Assembly (NCBI GenBank): GCA_963573385.1 | Contig: CAUYLG010021656.1 | Location: 1 to 64,000, forward strand | From: Cacajao melanocephalus | Lineage: Eukaryota; Chordata; Mammalia; Primates; Pitheciidae | Length of the DNA: 64,000 nucleotides | Direction: 5' to 3' | Translations under genes and position numbers: made by a program | Part shown: positions 1 to 11,262 of the stretch, piece after piece | How positions within the stretch are numbered: position 1 is the first letter of the stretch | Layout of the letters: each line of letters starts with the position of its first letter | Notes under the pieces: model-generated | The model's input: the letters and a program-made list of their open reading frames with translations, nothing else | The model's database searches: none | Told to the model about the DNA's origin: nothing

Positions 1-137
1 AAACTACTGCTCAGAGCTGCTGAAATTAATTACTTTCCTAAATGTTATCCCTCATCAACAAGACTCTCATCCTGGAATAAAACTGCAAATCACTTTATCT
101 GACCCAATGTCACACCTCTGTACAATCAAGAATCTTT

Positions 138-455
138 GTGAGGGATAACATTAGGAGAAATACCTAATGTAGATGATGGGTGGGATGGATGCATTTCTAT
201 TTCACCAACAAAATTTCTTATCTCCAGTGGTGATTCATCATCTTATTTTAAACAAAATTACTACCATGGCATTGTGGCTTGCTGCATCCATCCCCCACAT
301 CATCTACGTTAGGTAATGCATCCATTCCCCCATCATCTATATTAGGTATTTCTCCTAATGTTATCGCTCCCCACATTGATATGTAACAATCCTGCACGAT
401 CTGCACGTGTACCCCAGAACATAAAGCATAATAAATAAATAAATAAAAAAAAACA
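138..455 (+). mobile_element. Rearranged L1 3' end with internal inverted duplication
   Basis: The segment from about 372 to 455 reads as the last part of a primate L1 3'UTR (TATGTAACAATCCTGCACG, then GTACCCCAGAACATAAAG) running into an A-rich AATA tail. The block just upstream in a normal L1 (GGGATAACATTAGGAGAAAT onward) is present in sense at 140-193, but again in antisense at about 317-371, with a partial third antisense copy at 282-315. The unit is therefore a 5'-truncated L1 tail carrying a local inverted duplication. No coding capacity remains. Assignment to L1 is strong from the tail; the order of rearrangement is inference. Confidence 0.8.
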
Positions 456-3400
456 ATATTATAACAATATTAATTTTTTGTAGTTTTCACAGTTGTGCTA
501 TGGTTAAGACATTAACATTGGAGAAAATGGAAGAGAAATATAAGGGAGGTATCTTTACTATTTTTGCAACTTTTTTGTAAGTCCAATATTAATTCCAAAT
601 GAAAAGTATAATTTTTTAAATAAAAAAATAAAATTGTAGAGATGAGAATATGTTTCATGGCCTCTGATATGACCTAGAATAATTGGAGAAAATGCTGTAG
701 AAACTACAGGGAGGCCATTTTGACAGCGAGAAAAGCTATCCAAAGAACAACAAAGGCAGAATTGGCTATGTTTGATCAACAAATTTTTGTGGAATTCCAG
801 GTACACACATTTTACGTGTTTGTGTTAGCCTGAGACTGTACTGCATTGAAATTAGAAAGAGCAAATGTTTTGCTTTTCAGAATATTTCAAACTAGAGCAG
901 AGTAAGAGACATCCATCATTCTTGCTCTAAACAAGCTTTTACTGAATGTGAGATGAGCCTGATGGCCTTCGTAAGTCTTTTGTGCTTTCAATTTTTGCCA
1001 TTCTATGATCTTGCCTGGTGCTGTGTCTGCTATAAATGCTCATAATATGAACAAAATTAACTTCTGTCACCATCACCTTTCATTTTCACATTTGGTTATA
1101 GTAGATTCTCCCATCACCAAGAAGGAATTTTTGCAATTATTGTATGCTGCTAACCTTAGGTGCTAGTTTAGCTATGCATGTGTGTGTTTGCTTGTTTTCT
1201 AACGCATTGTGCCTTGACCTTCAGTTAATCTTTGATCATTGTTTTGGGTATAATATAAACACAGTAACAATGTCACTTTAATTATAAACTCTTGACTATG
1301 GCTCTAATTTCATCTCGGAAATAATAGAAGGAAAATATGTGGGTGGCAAGTGTGGGAGTGAATTAGAAAAAGCCATTATGTTCAAATCCCAGCAAGCATC
1401 TTCTCTGAATAGCGTCCACTCTAAAGTGAATGTGAAAAATTGTTCTGACATTATTAGCAGACTAACAAACCCCTGAATCAGTCAGCTTCCTAGAAGTCAA
1501 AAGACTTTTAAAAAGTATTATTGATGAAGTAGCATCTTCTGTGATGATTTATGAAGGCTCCTGATACATTCAGTTAATCCTGATTTTAATTACCTAAGAT
1601 ACACATTTTTACTATATAGACCAATACAATTTATTATGTATTTCAGGTATATGCATAGGGAGAGTTGAATTTAGTCTAAAAATTAAATTAATGGATCAAG
1701 AGTCACCATTTTAAAGATGTGTCATGGAGTCTAAGACTGAACTCATAAACGCATAGGTGTTTACTCACATCATGAATCACCCACCCAGAAAAAGAAGGTA
1801 CATATTTTCTCAGAGGTTTTCAAATTTTCAGGATCAACAGTGCTTCCCAAATATAAATTACATAATTAAATACTCAAAAATATTAATAATGAGAGTAAAA
1901 CATATTATTTTAAAATATTAGTATTTTATTATAATACTGTAAGAAATGACAGTATCTGTAGTCTTCTACCTAAGCTTCGATGACTTGCTCCATGGCAAAT
2001 AGCTTAGGCTTTAAATCAACAAAGCTTTTTCCTATTCTTTATCTCTAGTAAATTAAAAAGTACTATAAGATAATTATGATTATTTAGGAATAGCAGAAAT
2101 TATTTGGTTAGGGAAAGAAAACGTGCATCAAAGATTTAGTTCTTCCTATGGATTAAGAGTAAATGGCACACTAAACTGAGAGGCATAGTACATGCCAAAG
2201 CTGGATGTTTTCATGTTTTAACATGACAGACTGATGTATGGTGAATTCCTTATATACTCTTGGATTCCATTATCTCTGGAGAATATTTCGTCAGCCTTTA
2301 TTTTAGTATTTAAATATGGTTGCAGTTGTGCTCACTAATAATAATAGTTTTAAATTCTATAATGAATAAAGAAAATAATTTGCTGGTAGAGAATAATCAC
2401 ATGATAATGATAAACTCATTTTAAACACTACCAGTCTTAAAACAGACAAAAAATTATCTGAACAGCTATTTCTGCTAATATGACAGGATAGCACTTGGAT
2501 TGTCCCCTGTACTGAAAACTAATAGTTCTGGATAAAATATAAAATATAGTACCTAAAAATAATTAGTTGTATAATTAGAATTTCAGCTGATTTCAGGTCA
2601 GAGACCTGAATGGAGAGGTGAGTCAAGAAAAAGTGTTTTCTTGCAGCCAGGTTTCATCTGAGGTCTCCCAAACCCTGTGAACTTGGAGTTAATTATTTAA
2701 AGCACCACAGAGAAGAGACAAGGCCCAATCACAGACTGTCCACAGTAGAGTATCAAAGGAACACCTCAAAACCTAAGCCAGAACTCTGAATATAAGCAGG
2801 AATGTAAAATGTACTCCTTGGGTATCACATGGAATATTAATTCCTTTGTAACTTGCTGTCAGTTGGATTGTCAATTCAAAGAAGAGTAATCAACAGACAT
2901 GTAAAAAACATAACTCAGAATTTATAATCATACACTTCTTATAATGCAGCTTTGTAGCCAAAATTCACTACTTCTATAACGTCAAGAAGTAAAAAATTCG
3001 GGATTGGACATCTTGCAAAGTACATTCAGGTGCTTGGCAGATGTCATCTCAAAGGAACCCAGTTCTACTAAAGGTCATGAAAAAGTCTTATAATCAATTT
3101 TTAAGGAAAAGAAAAATGTTATAGTCAAAATATCTATTTACAGAGAGCAAAAATGCAACATGAGTTGCAAAACAACCAAGATAATAAATATAATTGCCTG
3201 TTCAAAGCTTAGAATTATATGCAAGGAATCTATGAACAATAAAAATATGTAAAAAATAATAAAATAAAAAGTATAACAGTTAGCTTTTACTGAAGTTTTT
3301 ACAAAACTGAGCAAGATTATACATGTCCTAAGCAAGAATTAATTAACTAGAAGATGGTACACTGGAATCTTTAGGCCCTGGGAGAAATGAAATTGTTAAG

Positions 3401-5327
3401 TCTTCAAAGTCATTTTATTACTTTTTAACTTTGATATTGAGTAGAAGAGTGATCTTTTTATTCTTAAAATGGTCCCTATGTGTTTCCTGACATTTTCCTG
3501 AAATAATTGAATATTTCACAACATAAATGCAATTATAAGCTTAATGATCCTATTATCTTATCATAAATATTAATTTTTTTTAAAAAGATAATTCTGTATA
3601 TAAAATATGATGTTATGGCTGTGAATCCATGACTATTAAAGACATTGGAACTTTTGTATGGCATTCCTTTGTTAAAGCTATTATAATTATAGAAGTAATC
3701 TTTTCTGACATTCTCAGTATCATAGAAAAATATTTTCACATACCCCTAATTAAAAACAAACAAATATACAAACAGAAAACCATAAACTTTTTTTTTTCAA
3801 ATTTGCCTTTACATTCACTTAGAATAGCAATACATAATCAATAGTTCCTGCCACTTCTGCTCATTGATTGCTGGAAAATTATGTGAAGAAGTTTTCTCAT
3901 AATAAAGTTTCTAAAATTTCCTTCAATATTGAATCAAAACTACATAGCCTTTTAAATCTCAAATGTTCTCTTTGAATTTTAGATGGATTTTCATGCAAGT
4001 ATTACTTCTCTAGTTATCATTAAAACTCACAATTTTTAATTTGGCAAAATAATCTGCCTTAAATAATAAATCTAGGCTAAATGTTAATTTTTATATAAAT
4101 TCATCAAGATTTCCACCCTGTTGTAAAAAGAGTATTAATCGTCAGGCACTAAAGTCATGCTGCTATCTTTCACAGAAAAATCTATTCATACATTTTATTT
4201 AATTAAATAAATTTGCTATTGCCTCTGCTTTGTTTGTGGGCGTATTTATAGTCAACATTGTGATTGGATTTATACAACTCCCAGTAAGACAGTAAATCAT
4301 CCTTTTTTTTCACACTTATTACAACTTTTAATTATGTCTTTGTGGTTTGAACTTCTTCATTTTCGTGGGTAATATTTATAAATTTTACAAAGTGCTTGTT
4401 CCAGAACATCTCTATTGGTTTTTCATAGTGGTTACTGTACTCCTTTTTAATATGATGTGATTCAATCAATAACTAAATCACACCATTTGATGATACTACA
4501 TAATGGAAAACAAACTATGAGTCATTAGGTCACTGACTCAGATGTCAAATATGCATAAATGTACTTCCATTTCACTGCTTGAGCAAACTGTCATACTTGC
4601 AGATTGCCTTGTCTATATAAAGATACGTAGATAGAGTCACACATTCTAAAATAAATAAAATCAGATTTCAGTGTTTTAGATTAATTTTATGTTTTATTCA
4701 ACCAATTTAGAGCCTTTCCTCCAGAGATAAGCATTAAAATTTTCATGGAAAAAAAAATAGTAACCATAAGAACAAACAATATATTTTACATTTAAAGGTC
4801 CGATGGTAGTGGGTTATCAGAACTTATTAACATTAGTGTCACTAAAGTTGGTATACAACCCTCTACTGCTAAATTTGACTGGCTTTAGAAAAAAAAACCA
4901 AAAAACAAAAAACAAACAAAAAAACGCTGAAATAATGATAGACATAGCACTTGAAAATATGCAAGCCGAAATAAACAATTCTCCTAATAGAATCTTTAGT
5001 CAACATTAAGTAATTAAAGTAATCCTTGCAGCACATAAATTTAATTTCTTAAAAATAGGCAATAGTCATAAAATTATAATGATACATTTCATATTTAAGG
5101 AATTATTTAGAAAAAATGTTACATTACTTTGTTTCATCTGACAAACAAACAAACATAAACTTTCTTGATTTACTTCTACAAATCACAATGGAGAAAGTAT
5201 GTTAAATGTACTGAAAGAAATCCAAGGAGGCTAAACGGAAAGCACTCCATAGAAATAGGAAAGACTCTGGACAATGGAACGTTAAGTCATGCACTCTGTA
5301 ATCAAAATTATGCAGTCTTTACACATT

Positions 5328-5383
5328 TCTTATTCCAAATGCTGGTTATTCTTATTCCAAATGCTGGTTATTCCAAATGCTGA
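5328..5383. repeat. 22-bp tandem repeat, about 2.5 copies
   Basis: The unit TCTTATTCCAAATGCTGGTTAT occupies 5328-5349 and is repeated identically at 5350-5371. A third partial copy (TCCAAATGCTGA) follows. The copies are identical, which suggests a recent local duplication by slippage. No function is implied. Confidence 0.9.
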
Positions 5384-5719
5384 TTTCCTTGTACTAACAT
5401 GATATTAAGTTGGCTATACATTTTATGTATTGATCACTATTATGAATTGGACTTTTTAAGATTATTTAAATTTATGCCTTTCATATATTTCTACAATGTA
5501 AAACTATTTGATGTTAGCCATAACACATTTTGCTACAAATTATTTCAGTCTACACTGGGACATTACTTTGTGAAGTTGTGTAATTCAAATATATTTTCTT
5601 CTCTTTCAGTACTATTATATATTCACTCAGCAAAATCATGGAACAATGGCATTTTTTTTTTATATTCAAGCGGATTTTGAATAGTAGTGAAACTTTGCTT
5701 AAACGCAAAGAAAAAAAGT

Positions 5720-5761
5720 CTTGACAAAGATCAGACTTTCAGGTACAAAGTCTTTGTCAAG
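5720..5761. repeat. Perfect 11-bp inverted repeat
   Basis: CTTGACAAAGA at 5720-5730 is the exact reverse complement of TCTTTGTCAAG at 5751-5761, with a 20-nt spacer. It could fold as a small stem-loop. It lies outside any recognised repeat and has no polymerase III promoter or terminator that I can identify. Confidence 0.8.
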
Positions 5762-5939
5762 TGTAAGTAGTCCTAAATAATACTCTTCATGTTTACTGCT
5801 GGAAAAAAATCCACAAAGGGCCTGAAAATGTGTTTTCTTTTAATTTGCAGGATGTCTGTGCACCTACCCAAGGGTTGTTTATCTTTTGTAGCAATATAGT
5901 GAGGGCAGCCCTTAAAGACCACTTTTACTTTTCTAGAGA

Positions 5940-6398
5940 TATAGCAGGACCAGTTGCACACAAAACCTCTCAGACACCAGGTTTAAGAAGGAAGTGGCTT
6001 TTTATTCGTCCAGGAGCTTGGCAGACTCATGTGTCAATAACCCAGCTCTGGGACAAAGAAAATCCTAGCCCTTTTAAAGGCTTACAGTTCGAGAAAGTAT
6101 ATGTGAGGGGGTCCTGATCAATGAAGTAAGGGTGTGTGTTTGAGCAAGATTGAATGGGAACAATAGAGGGCGTTTCTCCATATTGCCCCCACCATTAAGA
6201 TCGCCTGAGATCTTAAGGGTTGGGTGGCAGGGGGGAGTTAATCTTTAACCTCCAGGCCACTGACCTCATGCCTGCTATGTCCGAACTTTTACTGCCTCCT
6301 TCTTTGAGACAAGAGACAGGAAAGAGGGCTTTCTTTCCTCAGGGAGAGATAAGAAAATTTAAGCCACAGCCTAGAGAATTACCACCTATTTCTTCATA
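5940..6398 (-). mobile_element. Solo ERV1-type LTR (tentative)
   Basis: Read on the minus strand the block has LTR layout. It starts with TG near 6398 and carries a TATA-like TTTAAAAGG around 6068-6080. An AATAAA polyadenylation signal is the complement of 6001-6006, and a U5-like end follows (GGTGTCTGAGAGG, then CAACTGGTCCTGC). This resembles class I ERV LTR ends; the family (possibly LTR8-like) is from memory and uncertain. Base composition is clearly less AT-rich than the flanks. An 8-bp perfect inverted repeat (TTAAGATC/GATCTTAA, 6195-6216) lies inside. No flanking target duplication could be confirmed, and no internal viral region adjoins. Confidence 0.55.
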
Positions 6399-6572
6399 CT
6401 GCTTTTGTTTTCTTTTGTAAATCAGTTACACGTATAATGCAAATGGAGCTTAGTATTATAAAATAATTTCTGTGAGTTTAACAAATATTTTTAAGAGAGG
6501 GGACTTGGAAAGTCACCAAATTTCTCAGTTCAAGGCACTTGGAAAGAGACTACTTAATTCAGGTATTTTTTA

Positions 6573-8145
6573 AAACTTGTTTTTTATTGTTGTAAAATAT
6601 GTTACTTTTTTTTTTTCAGACAGAGTCTGGCTCTATTGCCCAGGCTAGAGTGCAGTGGTACAATCTTGGCTCACTGCAACCTCTGCCTCCCAGGTTCAAG
6701 AGATTCTCTTGCCTCAGCCTCCTGAGGAGCTGGGATTATAGGCGTGCATCACCACACCCAGCCAATTTTTGTATTTTTAGTAGACATGAGCTTTCATCAT
6801 GTTGGTCAGCCTGGTCTCGAAATCCTGACCTGTGATCCACCCACCTTGGCCTCCCAAAGTGCTAGGATTATAGGCATAAGCCACTGCTCCTGGCCCATTT
6901 TGACATTTTTAAAGCATACTGTTCAGTGGCATTAAGTACATTCACATTGTTGTATCTTCATTGCATCATCCACTGCCTTTACCTATCTCCAGAATTTTTT
7001 TTATCATTTCAAACTGAAACTTTGTGTCCATTAACCAATAATTCCCCTTCCCAACCCTTTGGAACTGCTATTCTACTTTCTGTCTCTATGAATTTTACTA
7101 TTTCAGGTATCTCATGTAAATGGAATCATACAACATTTGTATTTTTCTGTCTTGCTTAGCTTACTTAGCATAATGCCATCAAGTTTCATCCATATTTCAG
7201 TATGTATCAGAATTCAGTTTCTTTTTAAGGCCGAGTAATATTCCACTATCATTATACTATGTTTTTTTTTTTTTTTAATCTACTGATGGGCACTTGTGTT
7301 GTTTGTATCTTTTGGACATTGTAAATAATGCTGCTATGAACATTGGTGTACAAATATCTGTTTGACCCTTGCTTTCAATTCTTTGGAGTATATGCACAGA
7401 AGTGAAATTACTGGGTAATATGATACATCTATATTTAATTTTTGAGGAACAGCCTTATTGTTTTCCACAGTGACTACATGATTTTACCTTCCCAATAGCA
7501 ACATACAAGAATTCTAATTCCTCCACATACTCAAAAACACTTGTTATTTTTTAACTGTTTTTGTTTTATAATAGTCATGCTAATTGGTGCACAGTGGTAT
7601 CTCATTATGGTTTTGTTTTGTATTTCCCTAATACATAGTAATGCTGAATATCTTTTAATGTCCATTTTAGTTGTTAGTGAATATTGCCTTTGAAAAAATG
7701 TCTGTTCAAGTCCTTTGCTCATTTTTAAAGGGTTGATTATTTTTTCATGTTGAATTGTAGAAGTTTTTAAAATGTATATAATACTAGTTATTAATCCTTT
7801 ATGAGATATGTGATTTTAAAAATATTTTTCTTCCATTTTGTGAGATGTGTTTTTTCACTCTTGATAATGGCCTTTGATGCATAAAAGTTACAAATTTTGA
7901 TAACATCCAATTTACCTATTTTTTCATTTGTTGTCTATGCTTTTAGTGCTATATCCAAAAAACCATTGTTAAATACAATGCTGTGAATCTTTTGTCTTAT
8001 ATTTTCTTCTAAAGTTTTATAATATAAGGTCTCATATTTAGATTATGAATCCATTTTTAAATTAATTTTTGTACATGATGTTAGGAAAAGTCCAACTATA
8101 TTCATTTGCTTGAAGATACTTAATTTTCCCACCAATATTTGCTTT
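6573..8145 (-). mobile_element. L1M fragment, ORF2 end and 3'UTR, antisense
   Basis: The plus strand matches the antisense of an old mammalian-wide L1 3'UTR and distal ORF2. Recognisable blocks are CAGTGGCATTAAGTACATTC, then ATGAATTTTACTATTTCAGG, GTAATATTCCACTATC, AATAATGCTGCTATGAACAT and CTCATTATGGTTTTG. The 3' end lies at low coordinates, before the Alu at 6606. Many substitutions and indels leave no usable frame. At about 8110-8150 the orientation flips, and the more 5' part of L1 continues in sense. I place it in the L1MA/L1MB range, from recall. Confidence 0.85.
6606..6895 (-). mobile_element. Full-length Alu inside L1M
   Basis: A poly-T run is followed by the reverse complement of a dimeric Alu ending in GGCC. 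Landmarks are CTCACTGCAACCTCTGCC, TGCCTCAGCCTCCTGAG, GTATTTTTAGTAGA and CCTCCCAAAGTGCTAGG. It interrupts the L1M at a point where the L1 sequence resumes on the far side (TTTTAAAGCATACTGTTCAG), so the Alu is younger than the L1M. It is about 290 bp and moderately diverged. Confidence 0.95.
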
Positions 8146-8550
8146 TGCAGAAATAGAAAAGCTCATCCTAAAATTCATACAGAATCTCTAGGGACCCCAA
8201 TAGCAAAACCATGTTGTAAAAACAGAACAAAGATGGAGATTTCACACTTCTTAATTTCAGAACTAAACCACCACATTAAAAACAGTGTGGTACTGTAATG
8301 AAAGACAAACATATAGACCAACAGATTTAAGGAGAGATCCCAGAAATAAATCCTCAAATATAAGATCAAATGATTTTCAACAAAGTTGCTAAGACAACAG
8401 AGAAAGAATAGTCTTTCTAGGGTTGTTCTTTTGTTTGTTTGTTTGTTTGTTTGTTTAGTGATGAGGAATTGATGAACAACTAGCTGGGACTCTAGATGGG
8501 AATATTGAATATGATCACATCACACTGAACAAACTATATACAAATTCTCT
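8146..8550 (+). mobile_element. Inverted 5' part of the same L1M, ORF2 region
   Basis: The segment reads in sense as distal L1 ORF2, around GAACAAAGATGGAGATTTCACAC, AACAGTGTGGTACTG, ACATATAGACCAACAG and CCCAGAAATAAATCCTCA. In L1 this lies upstream of the antisense material at 6573-8145. The two halves in opposite orientations are the signature of an L1 copy with a 5' inversion (twin-priming type). Stop codons break the frame. The far boundary near 8550 is approximate, and a GTTT tract sits inside. Confidence 0.75.
8432..8457. repeat. (GTTT)n microsatellite
   Basis: Six or more GTTT units in tandem lie within the inverted L1M segment. It probably grew inside the element after insertion. Confidence 0.9.
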
Positions 8551-8778
8551 ATTTTAAGTTGGTGACTCAATTTTCTTTATCTTTAAAGTCCTAAAAATAA
8601 AATTATTTATCTTCTTCTTGATCCAAATTTCTCTTATGACCTCCCAATGTGAATCAGTAAGTTATATGCTCCTTACACATTATTATAACCTCACTTATAA
8701 ATGTACCCATCATAATGTGACATAATATATGTATTATCTATTTCTCCTTTTTATCTGTAATTTCTTGAAGATAGCAAC

Positions 8779-9072
<294 letters not shown>

Positions 9073-9133
9073 GCAACTTTGCTTTCTTATTAAGTCCTTA
9101 GAATCTATCTTATGCAAATAGTCTGTCAATGAA

Positions 9134-9134
<1 letters not shown>

Positions 9135-9169
<35 letters not shown>
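9135..9169. repeat. (CA)n microsatellite
   Basis: About 17 uninterrupted CA dinucleotides, followed by imperfect CA-rich sequence to about 9189. The tract is long and pure enough to be length-polymorphic. Confidence 0.95.
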
Positions 9170-9174
<5 letters not shown>

Positions 9175-9218
9175 GCACACAAACACACAGATATTGTTTG
9201 CATTTTAACCAGTGATCC

Positions 9219-9792
9219 TGAACTACTCCCATGAAAATTTTACAAAATCAATTAAGGAAAAAATACAACCCAACTAGGCTTACAGCAGCAATCAATTAAA
9301 CTATCTTGCTTTGGCCCACTACCTTGTAGCTGGTTGCTACTTACTACTGCAGAATTACTATAACATGGCCTTTGTCCAAGACTCTTTGTTACTCTTCTGT
9401 TCTGCAGGTAAAATCTAAGATATTGTGAGATGATAAGCTTCTGTTTGAGCTTGTTCTTTAGGTTCTGCTTACCAACAGATACCAACTGGTCTGGAGAGCC
9501 CAGTAAGAAGCTGACTCATGGAGGAATGCAGTTACCACATCCTGATGATTTCATCCTTTTTACTCCGACCAATCGATGACCCCAAGTTTTCCAGCCCCTT
9601 GCCCTTCACAAATCCCCCTAAAGTCTCTTACTTGGAACCACTGGACAAATTACATTTGAGGTTTGAGAATTTCTCCTGTTTCCTCGCTGTTCAGTGCCTT
9701 GCCTTGCGATGATTCGACTCTTTATCTGCTGCAACCACTGTCAGTGATCTGTTGCTGTGCTGTAGGCATACAAACCTGGAAGTTCTATAGCA
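9219..9792 (+). mobile_element. Solo ERV1-type LTR with 4-bp target duplication
   Basis: The block begins TGAACTACTC and ends TCTATAGCA. ATCC occurs immediately on both sides (9215-9218 and 9793-9796). TG...CA ends plus a 4-bp duplication are typical of class I endogenous retrovirus LTRs. A CCAAT motif (GACCAATCG) lies near 9568, and the U5-like end shows CACTGTCAGTGATCTGTTGC and AACCTGGAAG. Length is about 574 bp. No internal viral sequence adjoins, so it is a solo LTR left by recombination. Open frames here (9252-9485 on minus, 9518-9712 on plus) are incidental. The family name was not assigned. Confidence 0.7.
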
Positions 9793-9814
9793 ATCCTTCC
9801 CCTGTAGAAGTTAG

Positions 9815-10169
<355 letters not shown>

Positions 10170-10268
10170 AGCTCTTTTTTTTTTTTTTTCATTTATTTAT
10201 GAAGGGGTTTTATTCTGTTCTATTATTCTGTATGTCTGTGCTGATACCGATAACACACTGTCCTCATT

Positions 10269-10306
10269 ACACACACATGCGTGCACACACACACAGACAC
10301 ACACCC
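10269..10306. repeat. Imperfect CA-rich microsatellite
   Basis: ACACACATGCGTGCACACAC and similar units form an interrupted CA repeat between two L1-like segments. The bases just before it, 10200-10268, weakly resemble antisense L1 ORF2. Confidence 0.8.
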
Positions 10307-10311
10307 TTGCA

Positions 10312-11190
10312 CATATTTAATGTAAACAATTTGATGAGTTTGGACATATGCATAAACCATAAAATCATCACTACAATCAAAGTAATAAACATCTATTACT
10401 TCTAAAAGTTTCCTTCTGAAACTTCTATTGTGATAAGAACACTTACCATGAGTTCTACCTCTTAGGATTATTTTTAGAGTGCATAATACAGTATTGGCAC
10501 CATCTTGTATAGGAGATTTCTAGAAGTTATTCACCTTGCTTAACTGAAATTTATACCAATTTAATATAAACCCCCATTTTTTCCCTTGCCCTTGCCCCTG
10601 TAATCTCCATTTTACCCTCTGCTTCCATAAGTTTGACTATTTTAAATAGTCATATTATTGGAGGAATTGATTATCTTTTCTTTGCAACTAGCTTATTTCA
10701 CTTAGAATACTGTCCTCTAGGTTCATTCATGCAGTCACATATGGCAGGATGTTCTTCTTTTTTAAAGCTGAATAATATTCCATTGTGTATACATACTACA
10801 GCATTTTTTTTATCAGTTTATCTCGTGTACATACTACAGGGTTTTTTTTTTTTCTTATCAATTTGTTAATAGACATACAGGCTATTTTCATATCTTGGCC
10901 ATTATGAATAATGCTACAATGAACTTGGGAGTTCGGCTATCTCTTCAAGATCCTGATTTCAATTCTTTTAGATATATGCTGAAAAGTGGGATTGCTGGAT
11001 CATATGATAGCTCTATTTTTAATTTTTTGAAGTTTCTCTACTGTTTTCCCTAACGGCTGTACCAATTTACATTCTCACCAACCTTGTGCAAGAATTCCTT
11101 TTTCTCCACATCCTTGTCAACATTTGCTATCTCTTGTCTTTTTGATAATAGTCATCCTAACAGATGTGGGGTGATATATTGCATATCTCA
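10312..11190 (-). mobile_element. L1M fragment, antisense 3'UTR and distal ORF2
   Basis: The plus strand shows antisense L1M landmarks in order: ATTTGATGAGTTTGGACATA, TTCACTTAGAATACTGTCC, GAATAATATTCCATTGTGTA, AATAATGCTACAATGAAC, GGATTGCTGGATCATATG and TTCTCCACATCCTTGTCAAC. It is about 880 bp and 5'-truncated, with a small local duplication near 10790-10850 (CATACTACAG twice). Diverged and non-coding. Confidence 0.8.
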
Positions 11191-11197
11191 TTGCATT

Positions 11198-11262
11198 AGT
11201 TTTTTTTCTTTTTAACTCATATTTTAGGTTCAGTGGGTACATGTACAGGTTTGTTATAGAGC
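11198..11262 (-). mobile_element. Short L1 3' terminal fragment
   Basis: TTTTTAACTCATATTTTAGG followed by GTACATGTACAGGTTTGTTA is the antisense of the extreme 3' end of a primate or L1MA-age L1. Only about 65 bp remain, abutting the end of the preceding L1M. The sequence after 11262 is no longer L1. Confidence 0.65.

Larger units (their letters stand above)
456..5939. other. Unassigned AT-rich DNA, no gene seen
   Basis: No Alu, L1, MIR or LTR was recognised in this 5.5 kb stretch. Open frames of 60-95 codons exist on both strands (for example 558-806 and 3138-3335 on minus, 5399-5680 and 5830-6117 on plus), but they are hydrophobic low-complexity translations of AT-rich DNA with no motif or splice framework, and I treat them as chance. 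The stretch contains short A/T runs, a 22-bp tandem repeat at 5328-5383 and an 11-bp inverted repeat at 5720-5761. Very old, diverged repeats could be hidden here. Confidence 0.55.

Noticed and set aside
5830..6117. 95-codon plus frame as a gene
   Set aside because: Most of it is antisense LTR sequence, including the complement of the LTR polyadenylation signal.
6216..6235. G-quadruplex
   Set aside because: GGG-TT-GGG followed by one six-G run gives only three separated tracts; a stable four-tract quadruplex is doubtful.
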